Origin: Oehlia diaphana
Taxonomy: Eukaryota > Glomeromycota > Glomeromycetes > Glomerales > Glomeraceae
Length of the DNA: 12,089 nt
NCBI GenBank assembly: GCA_003833135.1
Contig: QZLH01000406.1
Span: 56,354-68,442, forward strand
Reading direction: 5' to 3'
In this document: piece after piece, positions 1-9,300 of the stretch
Layout: the number at the start of each line of letters is the position of its first letter
How positions within the stretch are numbered: position 1 is the stretch's first letter
The notes under the pieces: model-generated
Database searches by the model: none
Seen by the model: only the letters and a program-made list of their open reading frames with translations
Told to the model about the DNA's origin: nothing
Program-made: the position numbers and the translations under genes

Positions 1-830
1 CCCTCTTTTTTTGGTAATTTTTATATATTAATTATGTCGATCATTTTGATCACATGACTTCGTTAAGATTTTCCATTTTTTAAAAAATCCTTGCGTGAGA
101 CCTTATGCACTTACTATGTGCTATAAGAAACCTTGTACTATACGTATTTTTGACCGCTCTACAAGTTTTCTTAATATATCAAAAAGGATTTAGAATGTCA
201 TTTTTGACTTTTATATGTAACATATTATAGGGGTGCGACATAACGCAGGTGCGATAAAAAACAAAACCCTTTTTTTTTGTTAAAAAAAAAAAAAAATATT
301 TATAAAAATAAATGGAAATGCCTCTTTATTTTTGATCTACTTTTCTTTCTTTTGTAAAATTTTTTTTTATTTTTTTTTTTATATATAATTAATATTAAAT
401 TAATATAAATTAATTTTGAATTGCTGAATGCTGATTCGTATTTTTTATAGTTAAATCTAATTAATCAGAATTTTTTTTTTTCAAATATTTATTTTTTTTT
501 CCAACCAATCTAATTTTTTCAGTTCACCTTTTTTTTAATTTTCAAATTTTTTTCTTGAATCAATCTTTTACTTTTGGTTTGGCTTTGGCTTTTTTTCCCA
601 AATCTGAAAATTCACCATTTCTTTTTTTGGGTTGCTTTTTTTTTCAAACCGAATTTTTCACCATTTATGTTGGATCAGGTGATCGGATGGCAATGGTAAG
701 CACCTTTTTTTTTCGTTTATTTTTTTTTTTTTTTAAATTTTGGTTTTTTTTTTTTACACTTTTTTCTTTTTACATTTTTTTTTTTTTTTTTTGAAGACTT
801 TATTAGTACTGAATAAATTACATTGTAATC
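1..830. other. AT-rich low-complexity intergenic stretch, poly-T runs
   Basis: No gene is supported here. From about 255 onward the plus strand is dominated by T homopolymers broken by short unique pieces. The phenylalanine-rich open frame at 555-794 is simply poly-T read as TTT codons and has no coding character. The first 250 bases are less simple but contain no recognisable motif, tRNA or conserved frame. Confidence 0.7.
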
Positions 831-1316
831 AAACCCATATTCACCATATATACAGTACATACAGTATGTCAACAAAGTATCTGTTTTCTATTAAATTTAT
901 ATTGAAACCTACACTAATATATAATAATATAAAAATATATAGTATTTGTCTAGAAATAGCGAAAGATGCCTACGAACGTCTTAAAATAAGAATTATTTTT
1001 CAAGATAGTAATATTATCCTAAAATTTTTTACATTTGTCGGTGAAATGAAGTAATTTTCGGCGAGTTAAACGAGAGTACGACTGTACGAGACCCATGTTA
1101 CATTATATCTATGTAACGTTTCATATGTACGATCTTTTTTATTTTGAGGAAACTTTCTTTCGTACACATGATGAAATAAGCCAACTGCTTTTGGGTCAAG
1201 ATACCAGCGAAGAGAGGCAAGCCTCCATGAAGAAGTATAAAGCGTTATGGAGGGACGAATTTCTGCAGAGGGATAACGTGAGATACTGTACATGGTTGAC
1301 TTGTTACTTTTTTTAA
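831..1316 (+). pseudogene. Possible coding relic, family not recognised
   Basis: Two short stretches look more coding-like than their surroundings. Around 945-1050 a frame reads a charged segment (LEIAKDAYERLKIRIIFQD), and around 1156-1280 another frame reads an amphipathic, charged segment (EISQLLLGQDTSEERQAS, then YKALWRDEFL). They lie in different frames, separated by stops, and a GTGAGA follows the second at about 1277. They could be two exons of a gene, or remnants of one. No domain is recognised, no convincing start or full splice chain was found, and chance open frames are a real alternative. Confidence 0.2.
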
Positions 1317-1819
1317 CATCTTTTTTTTTAAATAAAAAAATTAAAATTTTATTGAATCGGTCGGTTTGTTGATCTTTATCGTTTCATTAACTTTAAAAAA
1401 AAAATTTTCAATAATCAAAAAAACTTTAAAATGCAATTTTATTTTATTCTAATGTTCTTAATATTATGATTTAAATTAATATTACGATATTAGTATAATT
1501 CTTACGGAAGAAAAATTGACGGAAAATTATACCTAAACTTGGTCGATCAATTTAAAAAAGCAAAGTTACAAGAAATTTGTTAATCATTTTTCAGTGATCT
1601 AACCTTAGTCTGTCTTACTCACTTGACTTTTAATTCGCAAAAAACAAATTTTATTATATGTTTCGGTCTTTAAAAATCATAAAATCAACCGTGCTGACTG
1701 TGTATAACATATTAATAAAACTTGATTGGATAAAAAGATCATAGTTGTTTGTAAGCCCTATAAAAAAATTGGATACATTTTTTATAAAGTTTTACACGAT
1801 TTTTTTTCCTTAGAAATAA
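1317..1819. other. Intergenic, nothing recognised
   Basis: AT-rich sequence with scattered A and T runs. No frame longer than about 60 codons has coding character, and no repeat, RNA gene or regulatory site could be supported. Confidence 0.6.
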
Positions 1820-1893
1820 CGTATCATAATAGGATACGGAAAAATGCACAATTCCGTATCACTAAAAATATGGTTTGGATACGGAATTTGCAC
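1820..1893. repeat. Hairpin cluster built on GATACGGAA / TTCCGTATC
   Basis: GATACGGAA (1834-1842) faces TTCCGTATC (1853-1861), and the latter, with its TGCACAA flank (1846-1861), also faces GATACGGAATTTGCA (1879-1893). The middle arm can thus pair with either neighbour. The preceding CGTATCATAA (1821-1830) recurs directly at 2979 and inverted at 3019-3028, which suggests the ends of a larger element about 1.2 kb long. This is read directly from the sequence; element identity is unknown. Confidence 0.6.
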
Positions 1894-2334
1894 GGGATTC
1901 ATATGGAACTTACATGATTTGATCACTGATTTTATCACGAAATTTATACGATTTGGTCACTGAATTTACTATTTGTATTACAGTTTACTATAATTGTATT
2001 TACATAAATCTAATTTTACTTTATTAAATTAAATAAAAAATAAAAAATAAACAAAATATAAATACATTACAAAAATTCCCTCCTTATTAAAACCACCTAT
2101 TGCAACCAAAATTATCTATAAGTTCAGGTTCATTTGGAGTTAAACAACCTAAATAAACAAAAAAAAGAAACATAAGAACGTCTAACTTAATTGGAAACAA
2201 AAACCCTCCTCATATAGTATCTGCAATTGTCCAAGTCACCAAAGGTCAGCAAGAGAACTCCAGAATGTTTGACCTACATAAAGAAAAGAATTATGAAACA
2301 TCTGATGAAAAAGAAACCAAAACAACAAAATAAG
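1894..2334. other. Intergenic, nothing recognised
   Basis: A-rich non-coding sequence lying between the two sets of CGTATCATAA motifs. No coding frame, RNA gene or clear repeat unit is visible. Confidence 0.6.
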
Positions 2335-2500
2335 TCCAAACTGACCTACAAAAAAAGAAGACTCTGTAGCCTGAAGCAACAAAACTGAAACAACCTACAA
2401 AAAATAAAAAAGAATCTGAACCCAAAAAAATGAACAATCCTACAAAAAGGAAAGGACTCCCAAACTGATCTACAAAAAAGAAAAAAGAAACTGAATCTTC
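2335..2500. repeat. Degenerate short tandem repeat with CCTACAAAAA units
   Basis: A loose unit of roughly 35-45 bp recurs about four times: a CTGA/CAAC-type lead, then C(C/T)TACAAAAAA, an A/G-rich run and an (A)ACTC/AATCTGAA tail. Starts are near 2341, 2390, 2430 and 2464. Units are diverged and uneven in length, so this is an old or low-selection tandem array. No open frame runs through it. Confidence 0.5.
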
Positions 2501-2574
2501 TCACAAAAAAAAAACTGCTGGCCTATGAAATAAAAAAAGGGATAAATATAAATAAAAAAAAGGGAAATAAAGAA

Positions 2575-2905
2575 TAAATCAAAAAAAAAAAAAATTTTTT
2601 TTAAAAAGAGGGTAATGAAGTTAGGAAAGTTAAAATTTAAAGGGAGAACGTCAAAATTAGAAAAATAAAAATTTTTTATAAAGTGGAAATGTAAATAGAA
2701 AGAAGGATTTTTTTTTTTAAAAAAAAAGAAGAGAATAAAAGAAATTTTTTTAAGGAAGTGACGAAAAAAATTTTTTTTTAAAGGAGAGTGATGAAAAAAA
2801 AATTTTTTTTAAAGTGAGGTACGAAAAAAAATAATTTTATTTTAAAAGGGGGGTGATGAAAAAAAAGAAAAATTTAGAAAAATTAAAAAAAAAAATAAGA
2901 CAAGA
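2575..2905. repeat. Purine/A-T tandem array (ATGAAAAAAA-TTTTTTTT-AAAG units)
   Basis: From about 2755 to 2880 a unit of roughly 40 bp repeats imperfectly: GTGACGAAAAAAA or GTGATGAAAAAAA, a T run, then AAAG and a G-rich spacer (GGAGA, TGAGG, GGGGG). Weaker copies extend left to about 2581. Each unit is an A-run/T-run inversion able to form a small cruciform. No coding frame. Confidence 0.6.
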
Positions 2906-2978
2906 GAAAAGGGAAAGGAGAAAGGAAGATCGGAAGATTAAACTCATCAAAGTAAGGGTTTATATAAAAAACAAAAAA

Positions 2979-3028
2979 CGTATCATAACAAAACAATAAA
3001 CAATTACGTGATCTCGTGTTATGATACG
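2979..3028. repeat. 12-bp perfect inverted repeat
   Basis: CGTATCATAACA (2979-2990) and TGTTATGATACG (3017-3028) are perfect inverted copies separated by 26 bp. The same core occurs at 1821-1830, so this may be the right end of an element whose left end is there, or a small hairpin derived from it. Confidence 0.6.
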
Positions 3029-3064
3029 GGATTTTGTAAAATTATTTTAAAAATATAAAGTTTA

Positions 3065-3241
3065 AAAATTCCGTATACTGTACATTCCGCATGATTAATT
3101 TTTTCCGTATACATTTCGTATACATTAGTTTTTTTAAAAAATGTTCAAAAATGAATTGCTTATTAAATATACGGAATTTGTATACAGAATCTATAGAAAC
3201 GTACAATAAAATGTATACAAAACGTATCCTTTCCGTATACA
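3065..3241. repeat. Cluster of CCGTATAC / GTATAC palindromic motifs
   Basis: TTCCGTATAC occurs near 3069, 3103 and 3231, and the inverted ATACGGAATTTGTATAC begins near 3169. Further CGTATACATT and ATGTATACAAAACG pieces lie between them. Overlapping open frames on both strands here are a by-product of this inverted structure and not genes. The same core appears at 1834-1890 and once more at 3410-3417. Confidence 0.55.
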
Positions 3242-3534
3242 TATTTCTTATAGGGAAGAATTTCTATCTTTTTTTAAAAAAATAAATGCTTCTTACTAAT
3301 AATCTATAAAATATTAAACTTTATTTGATTTTTTTCAAAGTTTTCTGATATATTAACCGCAGAAAAAAAAATAATTGGATCATCCACGTGAATATCCGGG
3401 TAATTTATTTTCCGTATGCTCAATTTCGGCTATAATATACGATTAACATACTCGAGCGGGCTGGTCCGGAGTGTGTGACACGTTACGCCGAATATATTAG
3501 CTTTAGAGTAAGGGGTGATGGTTAGCGGTTTTTA
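3242..3534. other. Intergenic, less AT-rich toward the right
   Basis: No gene. Base composition rises in GC from about 3440, marking entry into the dispersed repeat and upstream region of the broken gene at 3751. No tRNA boxes were found. Confidence 0.5.
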
Positions 3535-3675
3535 GCGTCACATGATCACGTGCAAGCCTGAGGTTCAAAAACACTATTTATCTGAGGGGGACGTTTTTTT
3601 TGGGTGGGTCCAAAACTTAATTGTCACCTGTTATTTGTCACTGATTTTGGCGTAACCTGTCACGTGCCTCGAGCC
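3535..3675 (+). repeat. Dispersed repeat, copy 1 (inverted relative to 10593-10699)
   Basis: Shared landmarks in the same order as the reverse complement of 10593-10699 are GCGTCAC, ACTAT-TATCTG, GGGACG followed by a T run, TTGTCACC and TTATTTGTCAC, then CCTCG. The copies are clearly diverged and differ by indels. The block sits just upstream of the broken gene at 3751, so it may also supply part of its promoter region. Confidence 0.5.
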
Positions 3676-3750
3676 GTCGTGATGACGTACATATAGTCTC
3701 ATATGTCCACAGTATCGATCATTAGGATTTATCGATTAGATCGCCTTTAA

Positions 3751-4596
3751 GTGCTTTATTACTTTGAAATGACCCAATATTTTGATCAAGTTGAAATTGA
3801 GCTGTGGTCTCTCAATGGTCTGGCCGAGTGGTGTGCCCTCAATGTTTCATGCGACAAAAAAAGAATTTTAGAAGGCATGAAAAAAGGAATACATGATGTA
3901 CTTAATAAATCTGCCTCAGAATATGCTAAACTGAAGGCCAATAATATGCTCAAGAATTTGGAGGGAAATATTAATCTTCTTTTAGTGTTAAACTATAACT
4001 ATTGGCACATTTCAGGACTGTTAGTCGGCTGGGTGTTGAACTGTTAGTTCGCTACAGATCTCATGTGCAAAACAATGCTCTCTCATATAAAGATACTAGT
4101 TCTAAAGTTTGATTTACTGTGAAATTTTGTAGACTTGGAAATTGGATAAAAACAAGAGCAATTTTTTCGAGTGTTTAGAGAATCTGAAGAAAATAAGAAA
4201 TGATGACTGGCACAAATCAAAAGTGAAGAAACTATACACTGGCTGAGATCAAGGTACCATTTTTTTACTCATCATTTATGATTTGAAATTTGTTAACCCT
4301 TATTCTGATGCAGTCAAAAAATTTGCAAGAACATACCATCAAAGTAGTGAAATTCCACAAGAACATCGCTGAAGATCTCACCACTGTTGATCACAAAAGG
4401 AAAGAGAGTCAAAAATGAGTCGACTCAAGTAAAACGAGTTAAAAATTTTCTTGATTCAAGTCCTAATGGTAAAGTTAAAGCGCGGGCGTTACATAGTGTT
4501 ATAGAGTGTGCCAGAGTTAATTACGTGATTCGATTTAATTATTGTTTATTATCCTTAATCGAATGCGAAGTTCTTTCATCTTATTACGGAATTTGA
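3751..4596 (+). pseudogene. Broken multi-exon gene of unknown family
   Basis: Three coding-like pieces on one strand suggest a decayed gene. Piece one (frame from ATG 3751 or 3769) reads an acidic then lysine-rich helix-prone stretch to about 3969, after which the open frame continues to 4044 with intron-like composition. Piece two begins after a TTTTGTAG acceptor at about 4132 and reads TWKLDKNKSNFFECLENLKK onward to DDWHKSKVKKLYTG and a stop. Piece three follows a possible GTACCA donor (4254) and ATGCAG acceptor (4314) and reads SKNLQEHTIKVVKFHKNIAE onward to a TGA near 4412. Pieces two and three are in incompatible frames across that intron unless a frameshift lies near 4240, and no good donor ends piece one. 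An open frame at 4387-4596 may be a shifted 3' end. No domain is recognised. An unusual live gene model is the alternative. Confidence 0.4.
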
Positions 4597-4815
4597 TAAA
4601 CCAGATTCGTTGTATGTCGATTTAAATATTAACGTTTATTCAATTAAAATAAATGCACGGTATAATAAAATAATATAATAAATTCACTCAAGTTCCTGAT
4701 TTACAGTTAACATTAGGGTCACCATGGTGACGAGTCGCCAAATAGTAACGCCCAAGAAAAAGTATATACTTTGTCACAAATATTTAAGTAATATCAATAA
4801 ATAAATGTTTACATG
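4597..4815. other. Intergenic with a 14-bp perfect palindrome
   Basis: GTCACCATGGTGAC (4718-4731) is a perfect palindrome and the only notable structure; the rest is AT-rich with no coding frame. Confidence 0.5.
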
Positions 4816-5518
4816 GGTATATAGCAAACATGTATTCTATGGTTAGTTTTGTATGTATTATTATTAAAACTTTTATGTATGTATGGTCTTTTTCCAATTA
4901 TGTATGTATTGTATGATAAATGTGATAATTTCATAATTTCATGTATTATTTGATTTAAGGATAACTTCTTGTCACACTTTTTATTACCAAATTTATCTAA
5001 TTACGCATTTTTCATAATGATTATGTAATCTTTCTTTTTTTTATTTAAAAACACATATTTTTACCATGTTTATTACTACATTTTCATTTAAAAAAATTTA
5101 AAAATAAATATTTCTATCGCGTTTTTATTACTACAATCTTCTCTTTTCTTTTCATTTAAAATATTTCTATTACGTTTATTACTAGTATGTCTAAAGTAAA
5201 TCCTGTTATTCTTTCAGATATTGAGACTATATCTGATGACGAAAATATATCTGAAAATGAAATTTAATTCTTATGATTCATCATCTATGAATATTGTAAA
5301 TGTTTGCATTATCTCTAGCATTACATTAAGGAATATTTTTATTTATAATAAAAAATAAATTTTTTTTTTTTGTAAATCCTAATATTATGTATGGCGAAAA
5401 TAAGTATGCCATACATCATTTTTAATATCCATACATGTATGGACACATACATAAGCATATAATACATACAACGTTAAGCATACACTACATGTTTTATAAT
5501 CACCTATGTTTATATACC
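4816..5518. mobile_element. Putative internally deleted DNA transposon
   Basis: The left end starts GGTATATA (4816) and the right end finishes TATATACC (5511-5518). Inside both ends are dense subterminal copies of TATGTATG (left, to about 4920) and its complement CATACATA (right, 5400-5475), in matching order: GTATGTATTAT, a TTATGTATGT block and a GTATGG block. Inverted ends with many short subterminal repeats fit hAT-like or related cut-and-paste elements. A short acidic frame at 5187-5267 may be the surviving transposase start. No clear target-site duplication is visible, so the exact borders and superfamily are uncertain. Confidence 0.5.
5187..5267 (+). CDS. 26-codon ORF, possible transposase N-terminal remnant
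   Basis: ATG at 5187 opens a short frame with an acidic, serine-rich sequence (residues 10-25 include SDIETISDDENISENE) ending at TAA 5265-5267. Acidic low-complexity tails of this type often precede the DNA-binding domain in transposases, and the frame sits centrally between the inverted ends of the element at 4816-5518. It is too short to be recognised by itself, and may be chance or a stand-alone small ORF. Confidence 0.3.
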   Translation: MSKVNPVILSDIETISDDENISENEI

Positions 5519-5574
5519 TGATTCTACTTAGTTCATTCAAGACTGTCATTTTAAAATTACTATTAAAATTCTAA

Positions 5575-5800
5575 AAAAAAAGTAAAAAAACACATTTATT
5601 ATAAATAAAAATCATTTACAGCTTCATAAAAGTATTATATGCTTAGACTTTTCAAAAATTTTTATTTTTTTATTTATTTAGTAAATTTTTAAAACATTAT
5701 CTTAACGTGAAAAAAATGGAAAAAGAAAAGAGGGAGAGATAATCAGCAAATCTGATCACGCCATACAAGTCACATGGGGTGGAAAAAGTGATGGTCACTC
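5575..5800 (+). repeat. Dispersed repeat, copy A (matches about 11465-11725)
   Basis: Matching landmarks in order with 11465-11725 are TATTATAAATAAAAAT, ACAGCTT/ATAGCTTTATAA, CTTTTCAAAAAT, TTAACGTGAAAAAA(A/G)TGG, an A/G-rich tract with GGGAGAGA, then a (C)AAGTCAC(A/G)TGGG block. Same orientation, diverged. The terminal block equals the left arm of the palindrome at 10719. A minus-strand frame through here (5697-5894) is not considered a gene. Confidence 0.55.
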
Positions 5801-5999
5801 CGTGTACAAATAAAAATATACTGAACTTTTTAACAATACAATAGTACAATACTTTTGTTTTATTTTTAACGAAAAAAAGAGTAGTTTTTAACAAAGTATT
5901 TTTTAACGAAAATAAAATATTTTATTAATAGAAACAAAAGACAGCGAAAATAAGATAATTTATGAAAATAAATATTTTAAGTATTTAACGAAAATAGGG

Positions 6000-6293
6000 T
6001 ATTACCAGTGGTGATACACCACTTAATTCTGGCCGAAAATTATAATTTTGGCCAGAGTTAAAAAACCATAAATTTTTTTCAAAAATTTCAAATTAAATAA
6101 CAAAAGTGTAAAATTTTCCCGTTTTTCTCAAAATCTATCTGAACAACAGCCTTTACAACCTATGAGAAACTTATTCTACTCATAAAATTACATATAATAT
6201 TGTTATTTACAATACGATTAGAATAAAATCTCAGTCAAAAATTTTGAAAATTCAAAAAAAAATTTTGTATGGTGACGATCACCACTGGTGATA
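6000..6293. mobile_element. MITE-like element with 16-bp terminal inverted repeats
   Basis: The left end TATTACCAGTGGTGAT (6000-6015) and right end ATCACCACTGGTGATA (6278-6293) are inverted copies with one mismatch. The outermost TA on each side could be a TA target duplication, as in Tc1/mariner-type MITEs. Internal structures are AGTGGTG-ATA-CACCACT (6007-6023) and a near-perfect hairpin CTGGCC...GGCCAG (6029-6054). It has no coding capacity. It lies only about 70 bp beyond the stop codon of the fusion gene, so it may be part of that gene's 3' UTR or terminator region. Confidence 0.6.
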
Positions 6294-6361
6294 TTTAGCA
6301 AAATCCTTTTTTTACATGTATCAAAATTAGCTGACATTTGATACCGTTGCAAAGCAATAGG

Positions 6362-9300
6362 CTAACGTCTAGTTTTAATCTTGTCTTTCTTGAAAGTACT
6401 TGCCGAAATTTCGACTGCCATCATATCATTTATTTCCTCTTTATTTTCTTTATTTGTAAAAGGAAATTCAAGATTATTTAGATTATTTTTATAACATTGT
6501 CTGAGATTTGCAAGTTTATCAAAATCATCGTTGAAATTATTGAGATTTTTGAAGGACACTTTAAGAGAGTGATTCGCCTTGTAGACATAGTCTTTCAACA
6601 GAAATTTTATAGGATAAGAATATTTAAAACGAAACTGCAATTCTTGTGTAATTTCGATATAAAACCCTTTCATTTCTACACACTTCCATTCATTTTTGTG
6701 ATGCTCATCCATGGGGATTCTTCCACCTCTGTGTCGGTTTTCTTCATAATAATTATATCTCCAGCAATCGTATTTACCAATATTGCCAGCGTTCACCATT
6801 ACCCATTCATTAATTGAACGCTTTTCACAACTGACATTTGATACAGAGATGTCTGCTTTTGAGCTCGTTCCAACAGTTAAGCCAGCGTTACGGCCATTGG
6901 TATTTGTACGTTCAATAGTTTCGATTCCTTGTACTGGCTGTAAGCTTCCACATTTTGGTACGAAAGAACCCGTTTCTGGAATTGGAGAAACTTTAATTAC
7001 GGCAGATTTAAGATAATAACCACGGGAAGATTTACTATTTTCATGACGCGCATCATCTACTACGCAGTCAGACACATAAATATCGTACACTATATTACCT
7101 TCCTCATTAACTTTTGCAATAAGTTCGGCATTAATTCCGAAGGTTTGTTCAAAATCTCGTCTAACAGTTACCGAAGAAAAGACATGAATACCCTTATCTT
7201 CTTTCTTTTTTTGTTTTTTAGTTGTACCTCCAGTATTATCCCTGTCATTATCTCCATTTTCATCATCATCTTCATTTCTAGGTCTAGACTCCATATTTTC
7301 TTCTTGTTTTCTCTTTAAATTATTATTATCGATTGAGGAGTTGGTATTTAAACTATTATCGCCACTTCTCGACCCATTATAACCTTCTTCATCCATTGGT
7401 ACGCATACAATTTCATATTTATTTTGAAATTTTTCTTTGAGTTTTTCTAGGATTGAAGGATTAAGAGATTCGGTAGTCCAACAGAAAATGCACGGTACAC
7501 CTTCTTGAAAGCCAGGTACTATACTGTGAACAGGTTGTGATTCTAACACAGTATTAATATCGTCATATCTATTAATAAGAAATTTAATTATCTCAATTTC
7601 AGCGGCTGAAGGTTCAGAAATAACGCTAGCTTCTATAGAGACAAATTGCGACAGTGTTTCGCAGGTAGTGCCACTACAGGCATTTAACATTTCACATTTC
7701 TTAACAACTGGCTTATTGAGCTGAATACAATCTATAGCACGAGAAATATCTGCTAAGACAAATCGATCATCATTATAAAACCATTCCCAAATAGTATCCT
7801 TCACATTTTGAATATTTGGACGTTCCTTCGGATTTGCATTCCAACATTGTTCCATTAGATCGTTATAGCATTGAGGGGTGCCAGAAACAATAATTGGACG
7901 TAATGGCTTATCCTCATTACAAATAAGTGACTTGAAAATATTAGGATCATCATAATCTTCAAATACAGGTTTATTTGATGATAACTCCCACATGATTAAT
8001 CCCAATGCGTAAATATCTGATTTTATGTCGCAAATTTTATTACAAAGAACCTCGGGTGCCTTGTATTTAATAGATTCAAGTTGATCGGGAGTTTCTTCGA
8101 AATTAATTACACAGTCTCCAGATTTCTTAAAAACGATGTTTTTACTATGAATTTTATTGTACAAGTGCTTATTCTTAATATAAATGTCGTATAACTGATT
8201 ACAAATATCCCTCAGGATTTTCATTTTATTCATCCAATTCATGAAGGGATGATTTTTTAAGTATTCATGGAGGTCTCCTTCATATTCTATTTCGTCGTCT
8301 TCGTCTTCTGCTGTATATTTGTGAAGGATTTAATTAATTTCTGCCATCCAACTCATTTTATTAAATATGCGTACTGAATTATGCTTACCGTATTCGCTTT
8401 CAGTCTCAACGAGCCATTCTAAATCTTTGACTTTAACTCGGTCTCCTAAAATATGTTTTTTACATTTGTGGTTGAAGTAACTTTCAGCATCAAAATTCGA
8501 CGAGTTATTGTGATATCTTTAAAATAAAATATAACTCTGCTCACCAAAATCTTTCATGGAAGTCGTACCAGTTGGAGACCTAATAATAATATATCAAAAT
8601 TACACGTTACTTATTGTCATACGTCATGAACGAACAGTTAACTATAAGTAGAAGTAGTCTTACTTACCCAATGAGTACCAATTCTTTAATAGCTGTAGTT
8701 TCTTCATCTTCGATATTATTTTCGATAAATAACTAACAACAAAAATGTAACTATTAAGAATATGTACAGAACACTAGAATAAATGAGCAAGCACAAAGTA
8801 TACTAAATTACGTACAACTACGCTAATTACACATCGAAACTTCGTGGCTCTTAAGGAAATAACCGCTTCTTTTTCATAATCTTCTTTAGTAAATTGGTAT
8901 TCCTGAGTTGCTTCGACCGTCTCAACATCTTCGAAACTAAAAGAGAATTTGTTGACGAAAAGTTTAATTTTCTTTGGGGCACGCCCTAACGAGAATTTAA
9001 ACGGATTAAAAAAAAAATTTTTTTCTACTTTTACAAGCAAATTAAGATATATAATTATGTGTATACTAACCTATATCTACGGGAATAATTTGTATCGATT
9101 TAAGTTTCACATGTTGTTCGAAAGGAATAGAAATTATGAGTTGTTCATCATTTGATACTAAGTATGTGTCATCATTTTCAAAAATATTTTGAACTTCATA
9201 GCCGGTTTTTATATTCAGACATTCAATTTGATCTAATTTAATGTAGTCATTCAGAACTTCCTGAAAAATATAAAAATTAGATAGAAATTAAATTGGGTAA

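Noticed and set aside
555..1054. Phenylalanine-rich frames
   Set aside because: Produced by poly-T runs. Only the last third of the second (from about 945) looks faintly coding and is noted as a possible relic.
3042..3285. Overlapping open frames on both strands
   Set aside because: They arise from the CCGTATAC inverted-repeat cluster; the two translations mirror the same repeated motifs.
6497..7318. Plus-strand open frames opposite the fusion gene
   Set aside because: They are antisense shadows of the large exon 10 and show no domain or coding character.
8330..8332. In-frame TAA upstream of the kinase open frame, suggesting a pseudogene
   Set aside because: It lies inside a 78-nt intron (8311-8388) with GTAAGC donor and ATACAG acceptor; splicing keeps the frame open and restores the hinge-region sequence.
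8517..8544. A 28-nt intron (GTGAGC to TTAAAG) after the PITH domain
   Set aside because: Far shorter than the other introns of the gene, and it leads into a frame that stops within about 25 codons.
8774..9040. Stand-alone 88-residue minus-strand gene
   Set aside because: It is exon 6 of the fusion gene plus unspliced intron sequence on both sides; its ends read intron, not protein.
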